A DNA stretch of 64,000 bases, from assembly GCF_001541315.1 (NCBI RefSeq), contig NZ_LMVK01000001.1, positions 186,001 through 250,000 of the forward strand, read 5' to 3'. Positions 19,353 to 27,870 of this stretch are shown one piece after another; within the stretch, counting starts at the first letter, position 1; each line of letters opens with the position of its first letter. The notes beneath the pieces were generated by a model that saw only the letters and a program-made list of their open reading frames with translations, ran no database searches and was not told the origin of the DNA. The stretch comes from Agrobacterium tumefaciens str. B6. Lineage in GTDB: Bacteria; Pseudomonadota; Alphaproteobacteria; Rhizobiales; Rhizobiaceae. The position numbers and the translations under genes are program-made.

Positions 19353-19370
19353 TATCTTGACGTCAAGATA
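19353..19370. promoter_or_regulatory. MarR operator palindrome in the marR/EamA intergenic region
   Basis: TATCTTGACGTCAAGATA is a perfect 18-bp palindrome 20 bases upstream of the marR start. A second TATCTTGA half-site occurs at 19390-19397 with a poorer partner (TATAGAGA), 17 bases before the EamA start codon. The pair could let one MarR protein control both directions. Confidence 0.8.
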
Positions 19371-19413
19371 AAATCAGCTAGATTGCACTTATCTTGATAT
19401 AGAGATTCTTGAA

Positions 19414-20277
19414 ATGAAGAAAAATACGACCTATGCCGCCGATGTGCTGGTGACCGCCCTTGCCCCGGCCATCTGGGGAACCACCTATTTCGTCACGACG
19501 GAATTTTTACCGCAGGGATATCCCCTGCATGTCGCCATGCTGCGCGCATTGCCGGCCGGCCTGCTCCTGCTGCTTTTCGTGAGAAAGCTGCCACAGGGCA
19601 TCTGGTGGGCGCGCAGCTTCATTCTCGGGGCGCTGAATTTCTCGTTCTTCTGGGCGATGCTTTTTGTTTCAGCCTATCGGCTGCCGGGCGGCGTGGCGGC
19701 AACGGTGGGCGCAGTCCAGCCCCTGATCGTGATTGGCCTCTCCCGGCTGTTTCTCGCAGCACCCCTTCGGCCGCTGGCCATCGCAGCCGGTTTTCTGGGT
19801 ATTGTCAGTGTCGCGCTTCTGGTTCTTGCGCCGGGTGCGGCACTGGATGGTATCGGCGTGGCGGCAGGTCTCGCCGGCGCCGTATCCATGGCTTTTGGAA
19901 CGGTGCTGACCCGCAAATGGCGGCCGCCGGTGTCGAACCTCACATTCACCGCGTGGCAACTGACGGCCGGCGGCATCCTGCTGCTGCCGGTCGCCTATTT
20001 CCTGGAGCCGGCCCTGCCGACACCGACAGCGGCCAATATTCTCGGCATGACCTATCTGGGTCTTATCGGCGCCGCCTTGACCTATTTTCTGTGGTTCCGT
20101 GGGCTGACCCGTATCGAACCTTCCGCCGCCGCATCGCTCGGTTTTCTAAGCCCGGTCGTTGCAACCCTGCTCGGCTGGCTGGCGCTTGGCCAAAGCCTCA
20201 CGCCAGCACAGATCGCAGGTTTCGTCGCGGTGCTTTTCAGCATCTGGCTCAGTCAGCGCAGCCAGTTGCCGAGATAG
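19414..20277 (+). CDS. EamA/DMT-family transporter
   Basis: 287 residues with ten predicted membrane segments in two repeated EamA halves (about 10-140 and 150-283), e.g. LAPAIWGTTYFVTTEFLP at the start and SLGFLSPVVATLLGWLALGQ near the end. Drug/metabolite transporters of this type export amino acids, nucleosides or toxic metabolites across the inner membrane. The start ATG lies 44 bases after the MarR palindrome and 17 after a second half-site. Expression is probably controlled by the divergent MarR regulator. Cargo unknown. Confidence 0.9.
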   Translation: MKKNTTYAADVLVTALAPAIWGTTYFVTTEFLPQGYPLHVAMLRALPAGLLLLLFVRKLPQGIWWARSFILGALNFSFFWAMLFVSAYRLPGGVAATVGAVQPLIVIGLSRLFLAAPLRPLAIAAGFLGIVSVALLVLAPGAALDGIGVAAGLAGAVSMAFGTVLTRKWRPPVSNLTFTAWQLTAGGILLLPVAYFLEPALPTPTAANILGMTYLGLIGAALTYFLWFRGLTRIEPSAAASLGFLSPVVATLLGWLALGQSLTPAQIAGFVAVLFSIWLSQRSQLPR

Positions 20278-20283
20278 GTCCCG

Positions 20284-21522
20284 TCAGGCCCATTCGCCCT
20301 TGCGCATCACCGGAACCGTGGAGCCATCCGGCTTCACGCCATCAATGTCCACCTTGTCGGAGCCGATCATCCAGTCGATGTGGATCAGGCTGGAATTGCC
20401 GCCCTGCGCCGTGATCTGCTCCTGCGACAGCGAGGCGCCGTCAAGGAAGCATTTTGAATAGCACTGGCCGAGCGCGATGTGGCACGAGGCATTTTCATCG
20501 AACAGCGTGTTGTAGAACAGGATGCCGCTTGCCGAAATCGGTGAGGAATGCGGCACCAGCGCCACTTCTCCCAGACGCCGCGCGCCCTCATCGGTGTCGA
20601 GCACCTTGTTCAATACAGCTTCGCCCTTGGAAGCCTTGGCTTCGACGATGCGGCCGGCTTCGAACTTCACCTGGATATCGTCGATCAGCGTTCCCTGATG
20701 CGACAGCGGCTTGGTGCTGGAGACGTAACCATCCACGCGCAGCGTATGTGGTGTGGTGAACACTTCTTCAGTCGGGATATTCGGGTTGCAGGTCACACCA
20801 TTCTTGGCGGTGGAGGCGCCGCCATGCCATTCGTGGCGGTCCGCGAGGCCTATCTTCACATCCGTGCCGGGGCCGGTGAAATGCAGCGAAGCGAAACGTT
20901 CGCCGTTCAGCCATGCCGAGCGCTTGGCGAGATTGGCGTTATGCTGCGCCCACGCCGCGACCGGATCGGCCAGATCCACCCGCGAGGCGGCGAAGATGGC
21001 GTCGGCAAGCCTGCGGACCGCTTCGTCTTCCGTCACATCAGGAAAGACCTGCTTTGCCCAAGACGGGTTGGGATAGGAGATGATGTTCCAGTTGATGTCG
21101 AAATTGGAAATCTTCTCCAGCGCCGGCTTGTAAGCCGTGGAGTTGGCCTTGTTGGCGCGGGCAACCTTGGCCGGGTCCTGTTCGGCCAGCAGCATGGGGT
21201 TGTCGCCGGCAATCGCCAGCCGCGCTGCGCCATTGGCATAAGCCTTTGCCATGCCCTCATAAAGCCAGCCGGAAGCCCGGTCGAAATTGGCGTCACTGGC
21301 ATGGCGATAGCGCGCAAGCGTGGTTTCTTCATCGGAATAAAAGGTGGTGACCAGTCCGCCACCCGCCAGATAGGCGTGTTTGGTCAAAAATCGCACCAGC
21401 GGCAGGGCTGCCAGCGGCGCTGTAATCACCAGATCCTGGTCCTTCTGCAATTGCAGGCCGACCTTGATGGCGACTTCGGCCAGTTTTTCGAGTTTGACGG
21501 GATCGATGGGAGAAACTGTCAT
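20284..21522 (-). CDS. M29-family aminopeptidase
   Basis: 412 residues. The M29 (AmpS/PepS/aminopeptidase T) metal-binding residues are in place: two Glu in NIPTEEVFTTP and GEVALVP, His in ENASCHIALGQ and IHIDWMIGS, and Asp downstream. It removes N-terminal residues from peptides in the cytoplasm using two metal ions. It converges on the EamA gene with 6 bases between stop codons. No partner genes are evident; the downstream minus-strand genes are separated by their own starts. Confidence 0.92.
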   Translation of the reverse strand: MTVSPIDPVKLEKLAEVAIKVGLQLQKDQDLVITAPLAALPLVRFLTKHAYLAGGGLVTTFYSDEETTLARYRHASDANFDRASGWLYEGMAKAYANGAARLAIAGDNPMLLAEQDPAKVARANKANSTAYKPALEKISNFDINWNIISYPNPSWAKQVFPDVTEDEAVRRLADAIFAASRVDLADPVAAWAQHNANLAKRSAWLNGERFASLHFTGPGTDVKIGLADRHEWHGGASTAKNGVTCNPNIPTEEVFTTPHTLRVDGYVSSTKPLSHQGTLIDDIQVKFEAGRIVEAKASKGEAVLNKVLDTDEGARRLGEVALVPHSSPISASGILFYNTLFDENASCHIALGQCYSKCFLDGASLSQEQITAQGGNSSLIHIDWMIGSDKVDIDGVKPDGSTVPVMRKGEWA

Positions 21523-21611
21523 GATCTGCCTTCGTCTATTTCAATCGGAGGCGCCGACCATAGCCCATTCCTCCCGAAAGCCAAATGCTTTCAGGCATGC
21601 CCTCCGGCGCT

Positions 21612-22088
21612 TCAATCGGCGACCAGCGGTGCGGCAATGGCCTCCAGCGCCATTTGGGCATCGCGGGGCGAAAGCCTCACTTGCAAGCCACGCTGCCCGC
21701 CATTCATGTAGACATAATCATGCGTCATCGCCCCGGCCTCGATGGCCGTCGGCACCTGTTTTTTCTGCCCGAAAGGGCTGATGCCGCCGACATGGTAACC
21801 GGTGGCGCGCTCCGCATCGGCAGGCTTCATCATGCTGGCGGATTTACCTCCGAAGGCGGCGGCCAGCTTTTTCATGCTGACCTCACGATCCGAAGGGACG
21901 ACGACGCAGACTGGCTTGCCATCCAGTTCCGCCATCAGCGTTTTCAGCACCAGATGCGGTGGCTCACCGATCGCCTCGGCCGCCTGCAGACCGATGCGGT
22001 CTGCATTCGGATCGTAATCATAGGTGACAGTGGTGAAGGCAACGCCTGCCTTGGTCAGCATCTGGGTGGCGCGTGTTGTTTTGGACAT
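21612..22088 (-). CDS. ybaK: YbaK-type Cys-tRNA(Pro)/Cys-tRNA(Cys) deacylase
   Basis: 158 residues. The YbaK/EbsC/ProRS-INS editing fold is shown by VPSDREVSMKKLAAAFGGK, the catalytic Lys near residue 52 (VLKTLMAEL) and the GGISPFGQKKQVPT loop. It hydrolyses Cys mischarged on tRNA-Pro in trans. The start is ATG at 22086-22088. The Spx-like reductase gene follows immediately upstream on the same strand with 12 bases between them, suggesting joint transcription. Confidence 0.92.
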   Translation of the reverse strand: MSKTTRATQMLTKAGVAFTTVTYDYDPNADRIGLQAAEAIGEPPHLVLKTLMAELDGKPVCVVVPSDREVSMKKLAAAFGGKSASMMKPADAERATGYHVGGISPFGQKKQVPTAIEAGAMTHDYVYMNGGQRGLQVRLSPRDAQMALEAIAAPLVAD

Positions 22089-22100
22089 GACAGGTTGCAG

Positions 22101-22448
22101 TCACGCAAAAAGGGTCTGGTAGGTTTCAGGCTTGAAACCGACAGTTATCTTGCCCTTCGCCTCCAGCACCGGACGCTTGATCATGGAGGGCTGCTCCAGC
22201 ATCAGCGCGATAGCCTTCTCACGGTTCAGATCGGTCTTCTGGCCGTCGTCGAGTTTTTTGAAGGTCGTACCGGCGCGGTTGAGAACCGTTTCCCAGCCCG
22301 CGGCATCGCACCATGTTTCCAGATGGGCGCGGTCGATGCCCGACGCCTTGTAGTCATGGAAAGAATAGTCGACGCCATGGGTCTCCAGCCAGCTTCTGGC
22401 CTTCTTCATCGTGTCGCAGTTCTTGATGCCGTAAATGGTGATCGTCAT
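22101..22448 (-). CDS. ArsC/Spx-family protein (YffB-like reductase)
   Basis: 115 residues with a thioredoxin-like ArsC fold: the redox-site region YGIKNCDTMKKA has a single active Cys (Cys11), and GFKPETYQTLF closes the protein, both typical of the YffB group. YffB-like proteins are thought to be glutathione-dependent thiol reductases. It lacks the CxxC of Spx. The gene starts with ATG at 22446-22448 and lies just upstream of ybaK in the same direction. Confidence 0.85.
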   Translation of the reverse strand: MTITIYGIKNCDTMKKARSWLETHGVDYSFHDYKASGIDRAHLETWCDAAGWETVLNRAGTTFKKLDDGQKTDLNREKAIALMLEQPSMIKRPVLEAKGKITVGFKPETYQTLFA

Positions 22449-22646
22449 GCTGCCAGCCTCTTTGTCTTCAAGCTCTCCGGCATAACAAAATATCCGCCTT
22501 ATTCAACCCGCCCGCTGAATTGCCCCTGCGCATTTGCCCCGTCTTGATGCTAAGTCATGCAAAATCGCAATGGCTGATATCCGAACGAGCGCGAGCAAAG
22601 CTGCATGGCTTCCCTGCTACATCATGAGTTGTAGAACGGGGCCGAA

Positions 22647-22665
22647 ATGCCCATTATCTGGGCAT
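22647..22665 (+). promoter_or_regulatory. Leader hairpin before the 55-residue gene
   Basis: ATGCCCA (22647-22653) pairs with TGGGCAT (22659-22665) around TTATC. It ends six bases before the GGAGAG ribosome site of the gene at 22683. It may modulate access to that site; no T-run follows, so it is not a terminator. Confidence 0.4.
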
Positions 22666-22682
22666 CAAAGATGGAGAGAAAA

Positions 22683-22850
22683 ATGCGTCAGGTTGCAAAG
22701 ACATCGCGTAACTTCTTCGGTGAAACTTTCGCCGTTCTCGGTGCAGCGCTCTCGGTTTCGGCCGCTGTTCGCGCACATCGCAAGCCCGCCCGTGCCGATC
22801 TCGAAGCTCTCGGTATCGACGGTAAGGCTTTCGACAAGGTACAGCTCTAA
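22683..22850 (+). CDS. Small basic protein with a C-terminal DUF1127-like motif
   Basis: 55 residues from ATG at 22683, with GGAGAG five to eight bases upstream; the ATG at 22647 belongs to a hairpin arm. A hydrophobic stretch (FAVLGAALSVSAAVRA) is followed by RKPARADLEALGIDGKAF, close to the end of DUF1127-type small proteins that are abundant in Rhizobiaceae. In Agrobacterium some DUF1127 proteins influence phosphate and carbon metabolism, which cannot be assumed here. The gene stands alone; a hairpin (22868-22887) follows. Confidence 0.6.
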   Translation: MRQVAKTSRNFFGETFAVLGAALSVSAAVRAHRKPARADLEALGIDGKAFDKVQL

Positions 22851-22867
22851 GCTGGCCATTATCCGTT

Positions 22868-22887
22868 GCGAGGCGATACCGCCTCGC
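22868..22887. terminator. Hairpin after the 55-residue gene
   Basis: GCGAGGCG (22868-22875), ATAC, CGCCTCGC (22880-22887) pair perfectly over 8 bp. Only TT follows, so it is a weak intrinsic terminator at best. The remaining bases up to 23052 show nothing I can identify. Confidence 0.4.
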
Positions 22888-23052
22888 TTGCGCTCAGGAT
22901 CGACAACCGGATCGGTTTTCGACGGGCGCGGTGGATACGCGGATGGCGCGAAAAGCGCCCCGGCTTCGCAAAACAAGGTTCCGTATAGCTTTCAACAGCG
23001 GATGCGGAAACGACTATCGGCGTGGGAAGTGCTATGCCACTTCGGGTGCATC

Positions 23053-23769
23053 TTACCGCATCGCCACCCTTTGCATCGGCCGTTTCGAAGGTCCGATCAC
23101 TTTCCCCGGCAAATGTAACTGGCTTTCAGGCCGCTCATAACGGTCTGCTTTCGGCGAAAGTGCGAAGCGCTCGAGCAATTCATGCCGCGTTTCGCCATTG
23201 TGACTGAATACAAGTTCGAAGTTCCCCGCCAGCCAGCTATAGGGTTTCTCAACCTGCATCAGCTCGATTTTCCCGCAGCCGTAGATCATGGTGAGATGCG
23301 GTGTAAAAGACGATGCGGCGACATAGGGCAGGTTTGCTCGCCAAAGGGAGCGCTGCACCATCTTCGCCAGAGCCTTAAGCTCCTGCATCTCGCTGCCACT
23401 GTGTAGCACCAGACTGTTGCGATTGCCGAAGAGCGACGATCCATCGAATGTGATCGGAACGGGCCGCGCCTTGATTTCCCCGAGCGTCGCCTTCAGCCGA
23501 TGTACCAGCCCGCGAGGCACGGTCTCAAAACATCCGACACAGAGCAGGGTTATATGCAGAAGCTCCGGCGGATAGGCCTCACGCTTCGTCCGCCCCGCAG
23601 CTTGGCGCGACGCATCGGCAAAAATTCGTTCCGCCAAGGCTGCCGGCGGTTTCACCATGATTAGGAGCTTGCTGCTTAATCGCGGATTGAAACGCCGTAT
23701 TTTCTCCGACTCCCACCCTTCGAAGCAAAGCTGCTTTGAGCTTCCTTCGTCTGCCAACTCGAAACTCAT
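23053..23769 (-). CDS. 2'-5' RNA ligase family protein
   Basis: 238 residues from ATG at 23767-23769, preceded by GGAGC; upstream in-frame codons add no recognisable sequence. The two HxT motifs of the 2H phosphoesterase fold are visible (ELLHITLLCVG near residue 80 and FTPHLTMIYG near 160). 2H proteins include ThpR, which opens 2',3'-cyclic phosphates or joins tRNA halves. The C-terminal tail of about 20 residues (KVIGPSKRPMQRVAMR) lies outside the usual fold. No partner is evident. Confidence 0.8.
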   Translation of the reverse strand: MSFELADEGSSKQLCFEGWESEKIRRFNPRLSSKLLIMVKPPAALAERIFADASRQAAGRTKREAYPPELLHITLLCVGCFETVPRGLVHRLKATLGEIKARPVPITFDGSSLFGNRNSLVLHSGSEMQELKALAKMVQRSLWRANLPYVAASSFTPHLTMIYGCGKIELMQVEKPYSWLAGNFELVFSHNGETRHELLERFALSPKADRYERPESQLHLPGKVIGPSKRPMQRVAMR

Positions 23770-23860
23770 GACGGTGCTCCATGGCCTTTGCCAGGGCCGC
23801 GATATTACCATCACCGGTTAAAATTGAAAGAACAAAAAGAGAACATGAGCTTTGCGACGT

Positions 23861-24562
23861 TCACCAGATACCGGGAAACAGCCGATAGCGCCTTTGACGG
23901 GCATATTCAGAATAACCGGGCAATTCGGCCTGCAGCAGGCGGTCTTCCAAGCCGGTACGGATGATTAGCAGCACGATGGCCAAAGCCGCGGGGAGCAGGG
24001 CTATCCAGGAACTCAATGCGAGCGGTATGCCAGTGAACATGCCGATTGCGGCCGTGTAACCGGGGTGGCGCACGATACGGTATGGGCCCGACGTGACCAC
24101 CCGCTGCCCGCGCTCGCTTTGGATGCGGACCCCGGGCTCGAAGAACGGATTGACGGCCTGGGCCCAAGCCGTAACCGCAATACCGCCGACAAGCAGGATG
24201 TAGCCGAGCAGCACGACCCACAACGGCACGGCAGACCACTCCATCCGGCCGGCATCGAATGCCGCAACCGGGATTTCAGCAAAAAAAGCCAAAAGGATCA
24301 CGGAGACCAGAATCAGGTCCCATTTCTTGGTGCCCGGCTGGAACCGGCTGCGCGCGCGGAAAATGACCGGGTTCACACGCGCCAATACCAGCGCGGAAAG
24401 GCCAAAAGAAACGACGACGACCACGACGAAAATCCAGCCCGGGCACCAGTTGATCCTGCCCGCAGGCAGAAAAACCAAGGCCATCAAGCCCAGCGGCAAA
24501 CTGATGGCGTACAGGATCGCGGCGGCGCGTGACATAGGCTTCGGATCGGCATCGGATGTCAT
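23861..24562 (-). CDS. Isoprenylcysteine carboxyl methyltransferase-family membrane protein
   Basis: 233 residues with about five membrane segments. The C-terminal SAM-binding pattern VVTSGPYRIVRHPGYTAA and the later LEDRLLQAELPGYSEYARQ is typical of the ICMT/PEMT superfamily. It most likely methylates a small lipid or protein carboxyl at the membrane; bacterial substrates are mostly unknown. ATG at 24560-24562 follows AGGAAG. A small inverted repeat (GTCCT CGAT AGGAC, 24582-24595) sits 20 bases upstream of the start and could be an operator. Confidence 0.8.
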   Translation of the reverse strand: MTSDADPKPMSRAAAILYAISLPLGLMALVFLPAGRINWCPGWIFVVVVVVSFGLSALVLARVNPVIFRARSRFQPGTKKWDLILVSVILLAFFAEIPVAAFDAGRMEWSAVPLWVVLLGYILLVGGIAVTAWAQAVNPFFEPGVRIQSERGQRVVTSGPYRIVRHPGYTAAIGMFTGIPLALSSWIALLPAALAIVLLIIRTGLEDRLLQAELPGYSEYARQRRYRLFPGIW

Positions 24563-24924
24563 CGATGGGCTTCCTTCTATTGTCCTCGATAGGACGAACG
24601 GCAGCCTGTCCTGGTGGACTGATTACACCCCTTAAAGCGGTGCGGGGCCGGCGGTACTCTGCGAAAGACGGTCGAATACTGGCAAAAAAGCGCAGAAAGT
24701 CAAACGCATAAGCGGTCTCGGGTCTAGCCGACCGCGCGACAGCTGCTTGCGGACCGGAATGGGCGATCACTGTTTGGTGGTTCATCTTTTAGTCGCTTTC
24801 GGCAGTCGGTACGTCCCGTAGTATCGGCCCCGCGCACATCTGGTTTCCGGCGGGATTCCGTCAGCAGCCATAAGGCAAACGGCTTCGGGTTGACATTCTA
24901 CCTACTAGTTGGTAGGTAATTACT
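24563..24924. other. 362-base intergenic region between ICMT-like and tetR genes
   Basis: Divergent promoter region. It contains the inverted repeat GTCCTCGATAGGAC (24582-24595) close to the ICMT-like gene and, at its right end, TTGACA (24890-24895) and the tetR operator. I see no convincing reading frame, tRNA or repeat in the middle. Confidence 0.5.
24899..24918. promoter_or_regulatory. TetR operator overlapping the tetR promoter
   Basis: TACCTAC (24899-24905) and GTAGGTA (24912-24918) are perfect inverted arms around TAGTTG. A TTGACA (24890-24895) stands four bases upstream, so the operator covers the spacer and -10 region. The start ATG is six bases downstream, which suggests autorepression. 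Confidence 0.75.
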
Positions 24925-25503
24925 ATGAAAAATCCACAAACCAAAGCGGATGAAATTCTTCGTTGCGCACGCTTCCTGATCATAAAGGGCGGCTACAACA
25001 GTTTCAGCTATGCCGATATTTCCGCTGTGGTCGGTATTCGCAATGCGAGCATTCACCACCATTTTCCCAGCAAGACCGATCTGGTCCAAAAACTGGTTGC
25101 GCAATACAGGCATGAGGCGGAAGCCGGTATCGCCGAACTGGAGCGAAACGTTTCCGATCCGCTCGAACAGCTTCGCGCCTATATCGGCTATTGGGAGGGC
25201 TGTATCGCCGAGGCCACTCATCCCTTCTGCGTTTGCGCTTTGCTCGCCAGTGAAATTCCGGTTCTGCCTGAAGCAGTCGCTCTTGAAGTGCGCGCGCATT
25301 TTCGAAGTCTCTCGGACTGGCTCACCACCGTTCTGGAACGCGGCGTTGCCCAAGGGCGCATCGCGCTGAGCGGAACTGTCAGAGCCAATGCTGAAATCTT
25401 CATGGCCACCGTGCACGGCGCGATGCTTTCCGCCCGTGCTCACGGTGATGCGACGACTTTTGGTGCAATAACCCGCCCCCTGCTGGAGCGCATGACCGCT
25501 TAA
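24925..25503 (+). CDS. TetR-family transcriptional regulator
   Basis: 192 residues. The N-terminal helix-turn-helix (about 8-55) reads ADEILRCARFLIIKGGYNSF and SYADISAVVGIRNASIHHHF, the standard TetR pattern; the C-terminal domain is less conserved. It probably represses its own promoter through the adjoining palindrome. The gene at 25647 follows on the same strand and may be its target. The ligand cannot be inferred. Confidence 0.9.
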   Translation: MKNPQTKADEILRCARFLIIKGGYNSFSYADISAVVGIRNASIHHHFPSKTDLVQKLVAQYRHEAEAGIAELERNVSDPLEQLRAYIGYWEGCIAEATHPFCVCALLASEIPVLPEAVALEVRAHFRSLSDWLTTVLERGVAQGRIALSGTVRANAEIFMATVHGAMLSARAHGDATTFGAITRPLLERMTA

Positions 25504-25646
25504 AATCGGAGCCTCGCGGGGAACGTGAAGGCGTGGCCCGGGCGGCATGCCACCGAAACAACAGACAGCATTAAGCTGGCAGATTTGTCGATGACAGTCT
25601 GCTTCCCGGACCACCCCGTCCTTTTGGACAAGAAAGGCAATCTCTC

Positions 25647-26135
25647 ATGTTCGGAATTTCTCCGCTTGGCTGGATCCATACACTTGGAAGCCTGCCGGCC
25701 ATTCCCGCCGCCATTTACATGTTTGCCCGCTACGGTCGAATCGTTCCGCGATCAGCGCCGGGCACCCTCTATCTTGTCTCCATGCTGATTGGAGCTGCGA
25801 CGGTCTTCCTCGTCGCGCATCAGCCGATCAGCTATGGCGTTGGCGTCCTGACCATCCTTTTCCTGCTTGCAGGTTACGGCATCGAACGCGTTCTTGGTTC
25901 AACGCGCCTGGCCAGATATATTGAAACCATCTGTCTCAGCATCACTGCGTTTCTTTTGATGGTCCCGACGGCCAGCGAAATCCTGCGTCGTGTTCCGGAC
26001 GGTCACCCTCTGGTTACGGACCTGAAATCACCGCTGCTTCTCGGTGTTCAGGCAGGGTTGCTGGCGATCCTCGTGGTCGGCCTGGCCGCCCAGATGATCT
26101 ATCTCACACGACAAAACAGAAATGCCGCGAACTAG
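25647..26135 (+). CDS. Small integral membrane protein
   Basis: 162 residues with four or five membrane segments (about 8-27, 38-58, 62-80, 88-110 and 133-155). AAGG precedes the ATG by nine bases. The beginning GWIHTLGSLPAIPAAIYM and the conserved-looking HQPISYGVGVLTILF recall DUF2306-type membrane proteins, but I am not sure. It lies 143 bases after the TetR gene in the same direction, so it may be regulated by it. Function unknown. Confidence 0.65.
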   Translation: MFGISPLGWIHTLGSLPAIPAAIYMFARYGRIVPRSAPGTLYLVSMLIGAATVFLVAHQPISYGVGVLTILFLLAGYGIERVLGSTRLARYIETICLSITAFLLMVPTASEILRRVPDGHPLVTDLKSPLLLGVQAGLLAILVVGLAAQMIYLTRQNRNAAN

Positions 26136-26162
26136 TCGCGGCGTCATCGTTTAAACTGCCTT

Positions 26163-26200
26163 CGACATGGCGGCGTTGCGGTAGCAACGCCACTGTGTCG
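26163..26200. terminator. Long hairpin between convergent genes
   Basis: GGCGTTGC (26172-26179), GGTA, GCAACGCC (26184-26191) pair perfectly, and outside a 4x4 internal loop CGACA (26163-26167) pairs with TGTCG (26196-26200). It lies between the convergent membrane-protein gene and guaA. No T-run is present on either strand, so termination may be inefficient or need other factors. Confidence 0.5.
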
Positions 26201-26209
26201 ATTATAGTC

Positions 26210-27787
26210 CTATTCCCACTCGATCGTGCCGGGCGGTTTGCTCGTCACGTCATAGACAACGCGATTAATGCCCCGCACTTCGTTGATGATGCGGGTTGCC
26301 GCGCGGCCGAGGAAATTCATGTCGTAGGGATAGAAATCCGCCGTCATGCCGTCTACCGAGGTCACGGCGCGCAGCGCGCAGACGAAGTCATAGGTGCGGT
26401 AATCGCCCATGACGCCGACGGTCTGCACCGGCAGCAGCACGGCAAAAGCCTGCCAGATGGTGTCGTAAAGACCAGCCTTGCGGATTTCATCGAGATAGAT
26501 CGCATCGGCCTTGCGCAGAATATCGAGCTTCTCGCGGGTAATCGCGCCGGGGCAACGGATCGCCAGACCAGGACCTGGGAAGGGGTGGCGGCCGATGAAG
26601 CTGTCCGGCAGGCCGAGTTCACGGCCAAGCGCACGTACTTCGTCCTTGAAAAGTTCACGCAGCGGCTCCACGAGCTGCATGTTCATGCGCTCGGGAAGGC
26701 CGCCGACATTGTGGTGGCTCTTGATGGTGACAGAGGGGCCGCCGGAGAAGGAGACGCTCTCGATGACGTCAGGGTAAAGCGTGCCCTGTGCGAGGAAATT
26801 CGGAGCACCCTTGCCGTCGGCGGCGATCTTGGCCGCTTCGGCCTCGAAGACTTCGATAAACAGGCGGCCGATGGTCTTGCGCTTCGCTTCCGGATCGGAA
26901 ACGCCCGAGAGTTCGCCGAGGAACAGATCGGCGGCGTCAACATGAACAAGCGGAATATTGTAATGGTCGCGGAACATGCCGACCACCTGCTCGCTTTCAC
27001 CAAGCCGCATCAGGCCATGGTCGACGTAAACGCAGGTGAGCTGGTCGCCGATCGCCTCATGGATGAGAATAGCCGCAACCGAGGAATCGACGCCGCCAGA
27101 GAGTGCGCAGAGCACGCGGCCGGTGCCGACCTGCTCGCGGATCTTGCGGATCATCTCGGCGCGATAAGCCGCCATCGTCCAGTCGGATTTAAGCCCGACG
27201 ATCTTGTGCACGAAGTTGGAGAGCAGCTTGCCGCCGTCAGGGGTATGCACCACTTCAGGGTGGAACATGGTGGAGTAGTAGTGACGGGTCTCGTCCGCGG
27301 CGATGGCGAAAGGCGCGTTCTCGGAGGTTGCGATGACCTCGAAACCTTCCGGCAGCTTCGTTACACGGTCGCCATGGCTCATCCAGACGGGATAGCTCTT
27401 GCCCTGTTCCCAGAAGCCTTCAAAAAGCGGGCTTGCCTTCTTGATGTCGATATCGGCCCGGCCGAATTCCGCCGCATGGCCGCCCTCGACAACGCCGCCG
27501 AGCTGCGTGCAGAGCGTCTGCTGGCCGTAGCAGATGCCGAGGATCGGAACCTTGCTGTCAAACACCGCCTGCGGCGCGCGCGGGCTTCCTTCCGCCGTCA
27601 CGGATGCGGGGCCGCCGGAGAAGATCACGCCCTTGGGCTGAAGCTTCTCAAACGCCTCTGCGGCATTCTGAAACGGATGGATTTCGCAATAGACCCCGGC
27701 TTCGCGGATGCGGCGCGCAATCAGCTGCGTCACCTGGCTGCCGAAATCGATGATGAGAATGCTGTCGGGATGGGCTATCTGGGTCAT
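26210..27787 (-). CDS. guaA: GMP synthase (glutamine-hydrolysing)
   Basis: 525 residues. The class I glutamine amidotransferase domain (about 10-205) has the nucleophile in ILGICYGQQ and the His/Glu in MFHPEVVHT; the ATP-pyrophosphatase domain follows with the PP-loop [10 protein letters not shown] (about 235-244); the C-terminal dimerisation domain ends KPPGTIEWE. It converts XMP to GMP with ATP and glutamine in the cytoplasm. It is separated from the next minus-strand gene by 83 bases and probably has its own promoter. Confidence 0.98.
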   Translation of the reverse strand: MTQIAHPDSILIIDFGSQVTQLIARRIREAGVYCEIHPFQNAAEAFEKLQPKGVIFSGGPASVTAEGSPRAPQAVFDSKVPILGICYGQQTLCTQLGGVVEGGHAAEFGRADIDIKKASPLFEGFWEQGKSYPVWMSHGDRVTKLPEGFEVIATSENAPFAIAADETRHYYSTMFHPEVVHTPDGGKLLSNFVHKIVGLKSDWTMAAYRAEMIRKIREQVGTGRVLCALSGGVDSSVAAILIHEAIGDQLTCVYVDHGLMRLGESEQVVGMFRDHYNIPLVHVDAADLFLGELSGVSDPEAKRKTIGRLFIEVFEAEAAKIAADGKGAPNFLAQGTLYPDVIESVSFSGGPSVTIKSHHNVGGLPERMNMQLVEPLRELFKDEVRALGRELGLPDSFIGRHPFPGPGLAIRCPGAITREKLDILRKADAIYLDEIRKAGLYDTIWQAFAVLLPVQTVGVMGDYRTYDFVCALRAVTSVDGMTADFYPYDMNFLGRAATRIINEVRGINRVVYDVTSKPPGTIEWE

Positions 27788-27870
27788 GGCGAGCCTTTAA
27801 AGAAAATGGCGGCTTTAGGCAACCCGGAAGCGGGTGTCAAACAGCGGAAATTTGCGAAAATCGCAAGGTT

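Noticed and set aside
22647-22682. ATG at 22647 as start of the small basic protein
   Set aside because: It is an arm of a perfect hairpin and lies before the ribosome site; the ATG at 22683 fits better.
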